64,000 nt of DNA from Apoderus coryli (Eukaryota; Arthropoda; Insecta; Coleoptera; Attelabidae). Positions 21,728 through 32,588 of the stretch are shown in pieces. The DNA lies in assembly GCA_911728435.2 (NCBI GenBank), contig OU452202.1, forward strand, positions 3,885,135 through 3,949,134, read 5' to 3'. Position numbers and translations under genes: made by a program. The notes under the pieces are model-generated. The model worked only from the letters and a program-made list of their open reading frames with translations. It did no database searches and was not told the DNA's origin. How positions within the stretch are numbered: position 1 is the first letter of the stretch; every line of letters starts with the position of its first letter.

Positions 21728-23305
21728 AACATAATATGCTGCCGGGCCGGGTAGCCTAGACGGAATCATACAGTGACGGCCGTAGAAGTGCAGCTCTGTG
21801 GAGCGCGGCTACAAGTTGGATGGGTGACCGTCTGAGGAGTTTATAAAAAACGGACCTGGCGATGGTCCGTAGAATGAATGACGCGTGGTGGGTGACTGTT
21901 TAGGGGGTTCATTATACACGGTAGATTGTAGATTGTTTTTCGGAGTCGTTTAGGTGGTTTGGCATCCCCTCACTTCGACCTGCAGAAGATCTTTTGTGAA
22001 TGACTCTAATCTATGAATTGCCCAGCTGTCTTTTCATAAAGTTGATGATTTCTCTGGGGGCTAAATTCCTTGCTTCGTCGGGTGTTAGGGTCGTTCCTCC
22101 AAGGTGGTTTAGCCATTTGCCGAAAAGTGCCATGCATTCGCAGAGCACGTGTTCTGTTGTCTCTGTTGCGTCTTCGCAAAACCGACAAGTGTCGTCCTCG
22201 GCTAGGCCCATCTTTTTGAGATGGTACTTCACTGGGTGGTGTCCCGTAAAAAGGCCTGTAATTCGCCTTACTTCGCTTCTCTCCAGTTGGATAAGCTTCC
22301 CTGCGTTGGCCTCTGAAGGTTTGATAAACCGTTTTGATTGTCTTAGGCCTGGAGTGTTTCTCCACTTAAGTTGTTCCTTTTCCCATCTCCGAAGTTCTTC
22401 CTTCATATGGCTTTTTGGAAGGCCAAAGATGGGTTCCGGCCGCAGAACGGAGCGTTTGCGTCCTCTTTTGCAAGTTGGTCCGCCGGTTCGTTCCCCTCTA
22501 TGCCTTCATGTCCTGGCACCCATGTCAGAGTAATCTTTTTCCTCTGAGCTGCCAGTTGCTTTAGGGTCTGTTTGCATTCCCATTGACGTGAAGGTGTAAG
22601 ACCTCAGTGCTTTTAACGCAGCTTGACTGTCTGACATAATATTGATCTGCCTTTCCGGGATGCCTCTCTTGAGCACAACGATTAATAGCGTTGATCTCTG
22701 CTTGGAATATAGTGGGACGTTTCCCGAGAGATTCAGAGAGCCTGCAATTTGGACCGTATACTCCCATGCCTGTGTTCCCTTCTATTCCTTTTGAACCGTC
22801 CGTATACCTCACGGATGTGTTTTCTGGGAATCGTGGTTCCCCATTTAGCCAATTTTGACGGTCTGCAATGACCACTTCAAATGGGATTTCAAAATTATGT
22901 TTGCGTGGCAAAGCGTCCGACGGATTTCTTCCTGAATCCAATGTGTCCCTCTAGATCGCCAGATTTGTATTCCATTACCTGTGCCAGTTTCAGAGCGCTA
23001 ATTGCTGCCTCATTTTTGACTAGGACAGGCAAAGGCATTAAATGCAGCAACGTTTCCATCGCTGCTGAGGGGCAAGTTCGCATTGCCCCTGTTATTATTA
23101 CTATACACGGTACCTGACAGTGGCCCATCTAGGCGAAGAATGAATGTTGCGTGGTAGAAGAATGATAGTGAGTCAGTATGGTCCTAAAATGGCACAATAA
23201 GCCTTCAAGGCTGAAGTACGGCATTCCTACACGCTGGGGGCTTAAGTGCATACCGAGGTGTGCGACTGGAGGACCAGAAGGATGTTAAAAAAAACATAAT
23301 ATGCT
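21728..23305 (+). mobile_element. SINE-like retroposon with 5S-rRNA-like head and 13-bp TSD
   Basis: The perfect 13-bp repeat aacataatatgct flanks the element at 21728-21740 and 23293-23305. A short A-run (gatgttaaaaaa) lies just before the right copy, so the inserted strand is plus. The head (21741-21840) contains ggatgggtgaccgtctg, close to the internal promoter region of 5S rRNA (ggatgggtgaccgcctggg). The tail (about 23113-23292) is non-coding. In between, at 21924-23101, sits an antisense LINE fragment. Target-site duplication plus A-tail shows retroposition; the 5S relationship is inferred from one motif. Confidence 0.7.
21913..23112 (-). pseudogene. LINE RT end and RNase H domain, antisense inside the SINE
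   Basis: The direct repeat tatacacggta (21913-21923 and 23102-23112) brackets a minus-strand LINE piece. From its 5' end it reads IVIITGAMRTCPSAAMETLL (end of the RT-linker), then an RNase H domain with YTDGSKGIEGNTGMGVYG near 22780-22830 and EINAINRCA near 22690. WVPGHEGIEGNE, with the late RNase H histidine, lies near 22490-22530 after a frameshift at about 22660. The tail has a CRFC...ETTEHVLCEC cysteine/histidine knuckle near 22150-22210. Further frameshifts lie near 22930 and 22410. This order is that of Jockey/R1/LOA-type LINE ORF2 C termini. Confidence 0.85.
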
Positions 23306-24021
23306 AATGTCAAAATAATTGTTATTAAACATTTTTGAACCATCATTTTGAGTTTTAGTTCAACTATCAGTAGTAACCAAGGAAACTTTAACAATTAAAG
23401 ATTTTTTATACTTTTGTGCTATTCAACCGTAAATATCTCGGTAACCGTTGCCTTTAGGCGACTTTTATAACACACAAAATATTGTTAAAATGGTATGTAG
23501 AATCAAAAAAATGTATAATATACAAGGGGTTTTACAAGAAAAACACATGCAAGTAGGTACGTTTATCTACTGCATGATCGACCCTGTATACTTTTCTCTT
23601 ACGAACAACTAATCTAAAAGTGAGATATGTAAAAGTTTGCTTCAAATTTTGGCGAATTTATGAGTGACTTTTGGTCCTCACTGATCATGATTATAGCATT
23701 TTTTTTTAATTTGAGACAATAATGTTTCCGCCTAATATATCATGAGTACATACATTATAATCTCGATATTTGCCATCCACATGTTGTGTTTTAATTCTGA
23801 ATTTACAATAGGAATTATATTGTTCTGGACATTTATCTACATCTTCCATATCAAAAATTGGTAATCGATTTTGTCTGCCAATACCTAAAAAAATAATATA
23901 ACTTTACACAGATGATTTTAATTGATTAAATTTGTTATTGAAAATGATATACAAAAAGAAATAATTATGAAGGAATGAATATAGAAAGGAATCTAAATTT
24001 AAATTAACTTTTTTTTATATT
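23306..24021. other. Intergenic, no gene seen
   Basis: AT-rich, with no recognisable coding. Part of it may be the continuation of the mariner remnant interrupted by the SINE at 21741. Confidence 0.5.
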
Positions 24022-26361
24022 CAGGGTTAGTCACGCCATACGACACGGAATAGTGTGGCTAAACTATTTCATTTCCTAAAAGTTTTATCTACGGGTTCGA
24101 AAAAAACGATTTATGGCTACATTTTAAAAATATTGTGAATCTATACAGGGTGTCCTAAATATAAGTAACGTGTTTTTTAAATGGATTCCCTGTTCAAAAT
24201 AAACCTAACTTTCATTAAAGTACATCTCACCTAAACCTGGCAGTTTTTTAAATATTTTAATTTTTATAAAGATATAGAATGAAAAAATTCACACCTATTC
24301 GTTAGTTCTTTTTAAGCCAGTCTGCGCTGATAAATATACCCACTCATCACTTGTTACGCCAAATATAAAGAACCCCCAATACTAAGTAAAGGGTGTCCAA
24401 CAATATAAGTTATATGAACGTAAAGTTTGATTCTAAATAACTTGTTTATTTCAAATGGAACACCCGGTATATGAGGTCAAAATTAGATGCACAAAGTAAT
24501 TGTCTGTCAAATATTATAATACTTTCCTATGGATAACTCTTGACGTTTTCGTGGAAAATGCATATATTCATAATATTAGGCGAATTTTTAATTGAATCTC
24601 TTAGTTTCATGTAGACCACCCTGTATTTGATGATGCAAAAATACAAGTTAAAGTAAAGGTTTCCTATAGATATATAATATCTTTAATTTTGCATGGCTGA
24701 GGCACACATATTGGTAATAAGAAGAATTTTCAAAATTATACTTTATTATGGATAACTCTTGACGTTTTCGTGTAAAATGCACATATTCATAATATTAGGC
24801 GAATTTTTAATTGAACCTGTTAATTTCATTTAGACGACCCTGTATTTTATAATGATGAAATTAATTATCTATTAATCACTATAAGGTTTTCCTATAGATA
24901 TGTATATTTTTAATTTTGCATGGAAAAAGCACATATTGGTAGTAATAGGAAGAATTTTTCAAAATTATAATATTTGCCAAGTCAGCCATGAGAATTTGAG
25001 AAGACAGAATACATTTTTTTTATTTGATATTTACTGTCAAATAGTCTGTTCAAAATTCTTAGCTAAGAGTTGGGAATTTTTCATAAAACAGTTTTTAATC
25101 AAAAACGCGAACCTTTTTCCAAAAGAGAAATAATAGACATGATTTTTATTCTGGGAGAATGGTCCAAAAACGCTTTACCGGCATCGTGAGTTTACGCTCA
25201 AAGGTTCCTGGCGTAAAATCATCTCAAAAAAGCGGTCTTTGAGAGACTGTTAAGGCAGTTTAACGAAAGATACCACCCAAACACAGTGCAACTGCATCAA
25301 GAACTTGTCAATATTGATTTTAAATCGTGTTGAATTTTTGTACATGGGCAAGAACAAAATAATCAAAAATGAAAACTTTTTTAATAGAGGAGATGAAGGA
25401 GCAATTAATCGAAGCGTTTAGAAGCGTTACACTAGGTTAAAGTTGTTGAAGGATTTAAGAAAAGGATTCAAATATGCCTAGAGTCCAATCATTTTGAACA
25501 AATTTATAAGTACTTATGTATATCTTGTTATTTAATTTATTATGTTATTGTTAAAATATATGGTTTGTCAAATTCTCATGGCTGACTTGACAAATATTAT
25601 AATTGTGAAAAAGTCTTCCAATATGTGTTTCCATGCAAAATTGAAAATATACATATCTATAGGAAAACCTTATAGTGTTTAATAGATAATTAATATCATC
25701 ATCATCAAATACAGGGTGGTCTACATGTAATTAACAGGTTCAATTAAAAATTCGCCTTATTATATGAATATGTGCATTTTCCAGGAAAACGTCAAGAGTT
25801 ATTCATAGGAAAGTATTTTAATATTTGACAGATAATTACTTTTGCATCTAATTTTGACCTCATATACTGGGTGTTCCATTTGAAATAAACAAGTTATTTG
25901 GAATTAAACTTTACGTTCATATAACTTATATTGTTGGACACCCTGTATTTAGTATTGGGGTTTTTTATATTTGACGTAACAGGTGATGAGTGGGTATATT
26001 TATCAGCCTAGACTGGCTTAAAAATAACAAACGAATAAGTGTGAATTTTTTCATTCAAATTATGTCTATATTTTTATATAAATTAAAATATTAAAAAAAC
26101 TGTCAGGTTTAGGTGAGATGTACTTTAATGAAAGTTAGGTTTATTTTGAACAAGGAATCTAAAAATATATTCATATATAGAGCATTCCATTTAAAAAAAC
26201 ACAACTATGGTTCATTTCTTATATTTGGGACACCTTGTATAGATTCACAATATTTTTAAAATGTAGCCATAAATCATTTTTATCGAAGCCATGAATAAAA
26301 CTTTTAGGAAATTAAATAGTTTAGCCACACTATTCCGTATCGTATGGCGTGAATAACCCTG
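24022..26361. mobile_element. Long-palindrome mariner-like element
   Basis: The left end cagggttagtcacgccatac and the inverted right end at about 26342-26361 begin arms of about 800-980 bp (24022-25001 and 25567-26361). The arms are inverted with moderate divergence. In the left arm a segment of about 221 bp starting 'tatggataactcttgacg' is duplicated (24527 and 24748); the right arm has it once. The 565-bp loop holds transposase remnants. Right-end sequence recurs alone near 30790-30900. Fragments of the form 'accaccctgtat' recur inside the arms, perhaps as subterminal protein-binding repeats. Confidence 0.75.
25100..25520 (+). pseudogene. Internally deleted mariner-like transposase in the palindrome loop
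   Basis: Reading on the plus strand, KREIIDMIFILGEWSKNALPAS then VYAQRFL fits the N-terminal helix-turn-helix of insect mariner-like transposases (the DUF4817-type 'y.dmhfiyG...Na..A...Y..rfP'). Near 25455-25520, KKRIQICLESNHFEQIYKYL fits the C-terminal end. The catalytic core is absent and several stops are present, so the copy depends on a relative for mobility. Confidence 0.5.
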
Positions 26362-27025
26362 TATACCTACAATATACAACCTTCACTTCCGCAAATTGAA
26401 TTTAGACTGAAGACCGTGAAACAATTATTTGTAGATTTAGTTGAAAAATATTGCAATTATTATACCGGTTTGGATTACGATTATGATAAATAAATAACTA
26501 TTAAAAAATAGGTTGAATTTGAAAAATATTATTTTGGTGATTTTGTGTAATGTTTTCAATAACAAATATCAAAAAAATTAAATTAGGTATACCTATGCAA
26601 AATGATCACGTAAAGTCCAAACTTTCTAATATTTTTATGTTTAAATGAAAATATCTTAAAAACTAATAGCTTTAGGTATAAGAGAGGCTATATAAGAATA
26701 AAAGCTTATCAATTTTCCTTTCAGTTTTTGATATTATAACAGGGTGTCTCATTTGGTAAATGCGAGTAAAACGCAAATTTGAGTTTGAACTCGCCCTGTA
26801 TACAGGTTTTGCACTATATACTAGCAATTATTTTTTTCTCAAAGTTGGTAACTATTAAAAGCTATGCCCGTAAGAAGCAGAGTTTAAATTATTTCAGTTC
26901 GAGTATAGAAGCCTTAGAATTTGCCATGTTTTGCATATAATACTAGTGGTAGCGTCTGCCATGAAGCATACTTATACGATCAGAATTCAATGATAATTTG
27001 ATAAGATTTTGAAACGATAAAATTA
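26362..27025. other. Intergenic with a small MITE-like remnant
   Basis: At about 26740-26813 'acagggtgtctcatttgg' and the inverted-looking 'actcgccctgtata' resemble two ends of a tiny mariner-type MITE. The rest is AT-rich with no gene. Confidence 0.45.
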
Positions 27026-27031
27026 CAACAT

Positions 27032-27553
27032 TTGAAAAGCTTTTCGCGAAGATTGGATAAGTTGGTGGCAGAGAATGCAAATATGAAGTCAACAGTTGAA
27101 ACTTTAAACAAAAAGGTAAATGAGTTGGTTCAGAATTCGCGAGTGAGGAATTTGCAGATACATGGAATACCCGAGAAACCGAATGAAAATTTGAGCATGG
27201 TTTTTAACACTATCGCACGACATCTGAACTGCGATATTAATCAAAATACAATTGAGTTCATTCATAGAGTACCTACTGACACTCAATATCCTGCAAGAGG
27301 AAAGCCAAAGAACATAATTGTCGGATTGAGTTCTCGCAAACTGAAAGACAATCTCCTATTGGCGGCAAAAGTAAAACGTTAGCAAGATGGTTCCCTTAAA
27401 AGTGCTAATATCTCTGACAACTTTTCTATAAACGAACATCTTAATTTGGCAAACATACTTGTTCATAAGTGTAAATTTGTTTGGGTGAAGAATGGAAATA
27501 TTTTTGGATGCAAGTTGGCGAATTCACATGTTCTTCATGTCAAGAATGTTTAA
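27032..27553 (+). pseudogene. LINE ORF1 nucleic-acid-binding protein
   Basis: The start is coiled-coil-like (KSFSRRLDKLVAENANMKSTV, heptad pattern). An RRM-like core follows: SRVRNLQIHGIPEKPNEN, then IEFIHRVPT and KPKNIIVGLSSRKLKDNLL. Such proteins package LINE RNA. One in-frame stop (TAG at 27380-27382) interrupts it; the same frame then continues SANISDNFSINEHLNLANIL and VWVKNGNIFGCKL to a stop at 27551-27553. This is the normal end of the domain. The copy is near-complete but dead unless read through. Confidence 0.7.
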
Positions 27554-27628
27554 ATGATCCAAGTTTTTCATGTTTGTTGGTCTTTACAAAGGCAACTAAA
27601 CCAATCTAAATGTACCTTTATAATAAAG

Positions 27629-28363
27629 ATGTCTGGTTCATTGGATATTTATTATCAAAACTGTAGGGGTCTCAGAACAAAAACAGTTGATTTATAGCAC
27701 AGTGTCGTAGTATCGGACCTTAGTGTTTTATGTCTAACAGAAACATTGCTTAAAAGTAGTGTGAGTTATTTGAAGGTAACTACAAAGTATATCGTAGAGA
27801 CAGAGAAACCGCCGACTCAAGTAAAACGGATGCGGTGCTGTTTGCAGTCAGAAGCGAGTTTCAATCAATGCGTGTTCCTCAGCTTCAATCTGGCGCCGAG
27901 GACTTATGGGTGTGCATTACATGTGAATCGGGTGTTCAGATTTATTTATGTTGTATTTACTTGCCGGTCTGTGGTTTTGTCGCATACCAATCTTTTTTAA
28001 ATAAACTTCGTTCAAATCAAAAATTTCTTAAAAAACATATTTTTATACTGGTGGGCGATTGCAATTTATCTAGTGTAACCTGGATTCCACGTGCGAGTGA
28101 ATCTACCAAGGAGCGTGGAGGTTCAGTTCAGTACAATGATCAATACATTCTCCTTTCAGGGCTTTATGCAGTTTAATGACATTAGAAATTCGCATGATAG
28201 GGTTCTTGATTTTATGCTATTCGGCATTAGATATGTGTCGAAGTGTGTCGATCCTGTCATCCCTTATCACCCAGCACTTAATATAAATTTTCAATATTGC
28301 AAAATAAAAATTTTGCATCCGAAGAGAGTCGAAAATTTGAATTTGAAACCTGTTGATTATGAT
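27629..28363 (+). pseudogene. LINE ORF2 endonuclease domain
   Basis: It begins MSGSLDIYYQNCRGLRTKTVDL (the 'YQNvRGLrtK' start of APE-type endonucleases) and stops after 22 codons. Shifted frames then carry LCLTETLLK (the catalytic TETW-like glutamate motif), IFILVGDCNLSSVTW (the GDFN-like motif) and NSHDRVLDFML (the S..DLvl motif). At least three frame changes or stops are present (near 27695, 27830 and 28173). It would have nicked target DNA for priming. Confidence 0.75.
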
Positions 28364-29373
28364 ACTGGAACCAGACAGCCGAAGTGAGAATAAGCAACAC
28401 AGTCACAACCGAAGCATTTGAGGTAACCAGGGGCGTACGTCAGGGCTGTATTTTGTCACCGATGCTTTTTAATATCTATGTGGAGAAAATATTCCAGCTT
28501 GCTCTCGAGAATGAATCTAGAGGCATTAAGGTGAACGGGATGCCTATAAATAATATTAGATATGCGGATGACACAGTTGTGATAGCCCACACTTTGGACG
28601 ATCTTCAATGTCTATTAAACAAAATTAATGATACTGAACAGCAGCACGGTTTACACATTAATATTTCGAAAACGAAGGTCATGGTAATAAGTAGGCAAGC
28701 CCAAAATGCCAACCTCATTGTAAGCGGCGAAATAATTGAACGGGTCAATACATTTAAGTACTTGGGCTCTCTTGTTAATAACGCGTGGGATTGCGATAAG
28801 GAAATTAAAGTACGAATTGGCATGGCTAAGACAACATTTCGAAGGCTTCAGAATATCGTACTACAACAACGTCTACCGTTAGACCTCCTACTGAGGGTGA
28901 TCAGGTGCTATGTGTGGCCCGTTCTGTTATATGGAGCAGAAACCTGGTCAATAAAAGTGAGGTCAATAAATCGCATTGAAGCTTTTGAGATGTGGACTCT
29001 TCGCAGGCTACTCAAGATCTCATACATAGAACACATTTCAAACGAAGAAGTGCTGCGAAGAGCAGGGGTCGAAAGACAACTCTTGGACATAGTAAAGTCC
29101 CGAAAAGTGTCTTATCTGGGGCACATCCTAAGATGACCGCGCTACGCCATTCCGAAGCTCATCCTTCAGGGCAAAATGGAGGGCCGAAGAGGACCAGGCC
29201 GAAAACAGCACTCATGGCTCCGGAACATCAGGGATTGGTGCGACATACCGGACGCGGCAACCATCTTTCGTCGAGCGGAAGACAACACCCTTGTGATTGA
29301 TTGAGGAGAATGTAAAGATGATCCCCAACGTGCAAGTCTGCATATGGGACCAGAAGAAGAAGAAGATTATGAT
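28355..29373 (+). mobile_element. 5'-truncated RTE-type LINE with 9-bp TSD
   Basis: gattatgat flanks it at 28355-28363 and 29365-29373. The tail is (AAG)n (about 29352-29364). Its 5' end lies within RT. The insertion is in the same orientation as its host LINE. Confidence 0.9.
28364..29304 (+). pseudogene. RTE-type reverse transcriptase, C-terminal part
   Basis: The open frame from the insertion boundary encodes VRISN...GVRQGCILSPMLFNIYVEKIF (RT motif 4) and NIRYADDTVVIA (catalytic YADD) around residues 65-75, then GLHINISKTKVM and FKYLGSLVN. The thumb/tail follows with CYVWPVLLYGAETWS and EAFEMWTLRRLL. A TGA at 29134-29136 interrupts it; the same frame continues with LILQGKMEGRRGPGRKQHSWL and IRDW to a stop at 29302-29304. 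This is the standard end of RTE/BovB-like ORF2 proteins. Endonuclease and RT fingers are lost by 5' truncation. Confidence 0.88.
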
Positions 29374-30037
29374 GAGACCAATGCGGAACTTGCAAGGGTG
29401 AATTGGGAAAATGGTTTTGCGGATCGTGATGTTGATACATGTGTTGAAAAGTATCACGAATTGTAACTGCATAAAATTGATTTTTATTATAATATACGTA
29501 GTTCCTTACGTAGAAGGTCTAAACAATTAATTCGAAGAGATTTTCAATTTTTTATGAGTCAGACAAAAGAAGATATTCGTTTAAATAGTAATAGGTTCTG
29601 GAAGTATATAAAAAACGAATCCCAGCCTATATGTTTTATAGTGATTCTATGGCGGAAGGTGGTCAGAAAGTGGCTGATTTATATGCCACATACTATCAAC
29701 GTGTGTAAATTACACTTTGCCTGCTGCAGGTAGTCCGCCACTGGTGGGATGCGTAAATAGAAGTCAGATCAAAATATCAAAAGATAAAATTTTAAAAATA
29801 ATAAATTTTTTAGATATAAAAAAAGGTTCTGGGCCAGATAAAATAGCCGCAATTTTTATAAAAAGTTGTAAGGAAAAATTGATAAATCCTATATTTTTAA
29901 TATACAATAAATCTTTAATGCATAGCATATTTCCTAAATCATGGAAGTTTTCTCTTTACATAAAAATGGAGATCGGCCAATATAAAAAATTAAAGACAAA
30001 CATCTCAAAACCATTGGGAACTGTTTATGCGATGTGA
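29365..30037 (+). pseudogene. Host LINE ORF2: linker and RT fingers, truncated
   Basis: From the second TSD copy, the host protein resumes with ETNAELARVNWENG and RRRSKQLIRRDFQFFM. It then shows SNRFWKYIKNE and KILKIINFLDIKKGSGPDKIAA (the 'GPD' RT finger motif) and FPKSWKFSLYIK. A few frameshifts (near 29465, 29625 and 29705) break it. It ends about 30037, before the catalytic palm, so the LINE is 3' truncated or joined to other sequence. Confidence 0.75.
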
Positions 30038-30040
30038 TTT

Positions 30041-31084
30041 GATTATTTTTTTGTGTTCTGCATATTCGGTATTGCAGCAAAGTAGGTATTTGTGAAAAAC
30101 GAATCTTGCCTAAAATATTTGAAAAATGAATAAGAATTATTTGTTTAGGTGTTTATGTTTAATTTTATTTTGTGTTGGGTTTGGCTATTTTCTGTAAAAA
30201 GTTATGTTGTGTAGGGTTTTAGCCAGGCTGCAAATGTTATATTCTGCTAGAATAAATAATATTACTATTATAATACCTGCACTCTTGGTGTGACATCTTG
30301 TTTGAACTTCTCTTGACCAGCTCAAAACTATTACAAGACAAATATAAATATACAATTTGAAAAAATAATCCATTTGTATATATTATAATTTATGTTAGCT
30401 GTCTATGTTTCTGGAATATTTACTACACAATTTTTGTTTTGCAAATAAACACATTAGCGAATCAAATGTACAAACGGGTTTTGATAGTAAGGTTACTATT
30501 ATAGAATTATGAGGTTAACTACATTTCTAATTAATTAATTATAAAAATAAACTAAAGTAGGACATTCACAAAGAACTGCACTTGAACTATTAAACGCCAA
30601 TGGTTAAAAGGGTTTCTATTAGCAGAGCGATTATTTGCGGTAAAGTTAAGTTACTGATGTTGACTGTTTAGAATCTTTATTGACAACTTATTATCATACA
30701 ATTTTATGAATTATAATGTCACATAACACAATATACAGTGTGTATTACAATATTATATTTTTATAAAAATTTAAATATTTAAAAAACTGTAAAATGTAGC
30801 CATAAATAATTTTTATCGCACCCATGAATAAAACTTTTAGGTAATTAAATAGTTTAGCCACACTATTCCGTGTCGTATGGCGTGAATAATCCTGTATACT
30901 ATGTACTAGAGAAAATATTCAGATATTTTCTTTTGAACATTACTTTTGAGAATTAATTGTTGCCTAACAAAATTCTCGCATTTATCTAAATGCATAAAGA
31001 TTTGATTAGGTACCCTTTCCTGGCCCCTGAAAGTAGTTCGCACAATGTCAAATGCATTTCGTATTTCATTTTCAATAAATTTAG
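30041..31084. other. Intergenic; solo end of the 24-26 kb mariner-like element
   Basis: At about 30790-30900 the sequence matches the right end of the 24022-26361 palindrome (tagtttagccacactattcc ... tggcgtgaataatcctgta), an internally deleted or solo terminus. No gene is seen; short frames at 30185-30373 and 30906-31136 lack support. Confidence 0.6.
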
Positions 31085-31088
31085 CAGG

Positions 31089-31294
31089 AGTTATATGATG
31101 GTCCACTCCGTATAAATGCTGACCAAGCGAGATCAAATGACACCGCAGTAAACATTATATATAGGAAGAAGACGCTATTTTTCAAGTTCAGTCATAATAA
31201 TTTTATTTGTTAATATAAACCAGAAATATTGTAATTTTGTATTTTGAAAATAAAGTTTTTTAAAAAGGAAAACTCCGGGCTAAGAAAATTAATT
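31089..31294 (+). repeat. Gypsy 5' LTR, 206 bp
   Basis: Contains the promoter and polyadenylation functions of the element; an aataaa lies near 31250 (gaaaataaag). It is the same as 40234-40439 wherever I compared them. Confidence 0.93.
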
Positions 31295-31310
31295 GGCGCA
31301 GTCGGTAGGA
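31295..31310 (+). promoter_or_regulatory. Primer-binding site, tRNA-Ser type
   Basis: ggcgcagtcggtagga lies at the LTR boundary. Its complement, with the preceding T, ends TCCTACCGACTGCGCCA, very close to the 3' end of insect tRNA-Ser, a known primer of several errantiviruses. Confidence 0.8.
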
Positions 31311-31574
31311 TTTTCGGAAGTGAGCGAATCAATCGTATTGCTTTTTCGTGTCAACGGATTTACCGAAAATACGAACCTTTGTTGTGACGTTGGTGCGAGG
31401 GTGTTTTATAGAAGGGACTTTCTGGACATCGAAAAATCCCAATCTATCGCAGAACTATAAAGTGCTCTTGAACAATCGATCATCGGTCGATAGAATCAAT
31501 ATTGTCTATCGTCACAAGGACAAAGTGATTGAGAAGGACCATCATCGCCTAATCAAGATTTGGAACTTATAGTA

Positions 31575-31609
31575 ATGGCCAGAGCGAACCTGATTGTATT
31601 AGTGTAAGT
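31575..31609 (+). promoter_or_regulatory. env leader mini-exon with splice donor
   Basis: An ATG at 31575 opens nine complete codons and two bases of a tenth, up to a consensus donor (exon ends at 31603, then gtaagt at 31604-31609). It is in frame with env after the acceptor at 37701-37703. The encoded start is hydrophobic, fitting the first half of a signal peptide. Gag starts downstream, at 31620, so unspliced RNA makes Gag-Pol and spliced RNA makes Env. Spliced env messages are established for errantiviruses; this particular junction is my inference. Confidence 0.7.
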
Positions 31610-31619
31610 GATAAATGTA

Positions 31620-32588
31620 ATGTCAATCAATAATCTTATCGAAAATTTAGAAAATCTCTCATTGCAAACTCCTTCAACTGACTCTGCTATTTACGACCAA
31701 AACTTAGAAGTCAATATTAAAGATAATTTGAATGAAATTATTGCTTTAGATAATAGTAATAGCAAAATGGCAAATACTTTTAAACCTGAATATCTAAACT
31801 GTGTTCCTACCTTCGACGGTAACGCTAATGATTTAAACAGATATTTATCTACTTGCCAAACTTTGATTGATTCTTTTTACGACATAGCTAACCCAAATAA
31901 TTTTCACAATATATACCTATTAAATTCTTTAATTGGCAAACTTAGTGGTCATGCTAAATTAGTTGTAAACATCCAAAATGTTAACACCTGGAATGAACTT
32001 AAGGACACCTTAAGACGTAATTTTGCCGATCAAAGAGACGAAACTTGTTTAAATAGGGATCTGGTTATGATGAGACAAGCACCTAATGAAAAACCTAGTC
32101 AATTTTACGACAGGATTTTACACATACTAAATCTTTTATGTTCTTTTGTTGATGCGCACGAATTATCAGTTGCTGGTAAAACATTAAAAATAAATTTGTA
32201 TAACGACCTTGCCTTGAAAACATTCCTATCGGGATTAAAAGAGCCTCTGGGAACTACAATCAGATGTATGCGTCCCGCTACTCTAATGCAAGCACTACAA
32301 TTTGTTTCACAAGAGGATAATATTCATTATTTTCAAAACCAAAATAAACCTAATATATCCTTTAAAAAGAATACTCAAAATTTTAGGCCCATGCAAAAAA
32401 ACCTATATACGCGACCCTTTCAAACTAACTTTTCACAAAGACCTTTTAATTATCAAACTTCAAACAATGCTTTTCGAACGAATTTTTCTCCACAGTCGGT
32501 TAATATTCGACCTCGTTTTAACGGAACAAGATTCCCCACAAACTCGCAAGTTTTTGGCAGACCAAATAACAATGGAACTAATAAATGA
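31620..32588 (+). pseudogene. Errantivirus Gag, N-terminal part (interrupted)
   Basis: From ATG 31620 about 320 codons encode a Gag that packages genomic RNA. The retrotransposon gag core lies at about residues 55-250, with FDGNANDLNRYL near 60, NTWNELKDTLRRNFAD near 125 and RDETCLNRDLVMMRQ after it. The tail is rich in Asn, Phe, Arg and Gln (NFRPMQKN, RPFNYQTSN) and has no CCHC knuckle, as is usual for errantivirus Gag. The frame hits a stop inside the palindrome inserted at 32583. Gag resumes at 33626. Confidence 0.88.

Larger units (their letters stand above)
27026..30040 (+). mobile_element. CR1/Jockey-like LINE with ORF1 and ORF2, interrupted by an RTE LINE
   Basis: ORF1 (27032-27553) is followed 75 bp later by ORF2 (from 27629). 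ORF2 begins with an endonuclease domain, is split by the RTE insert at 28364-29364, and continues in RT fingers until about 30037, where the element is truncated before the catalytic palm. The host reading frame rejoins exactly across the 9-bp TSD gattatgat. Confidence 0.8.

Noticed and set aside
21741..21840. Functional 5S rRNA gene
   Set aside because: Only the ggatgggtgaccg region matches; the rest diverges, and the TSD plus A-tail show retroposition.
22000..22533. 177-aa plus-strand frame
   Set aside because: It is the antisense of the RNase H domain, whose minus-strand motifs are unmistakable.
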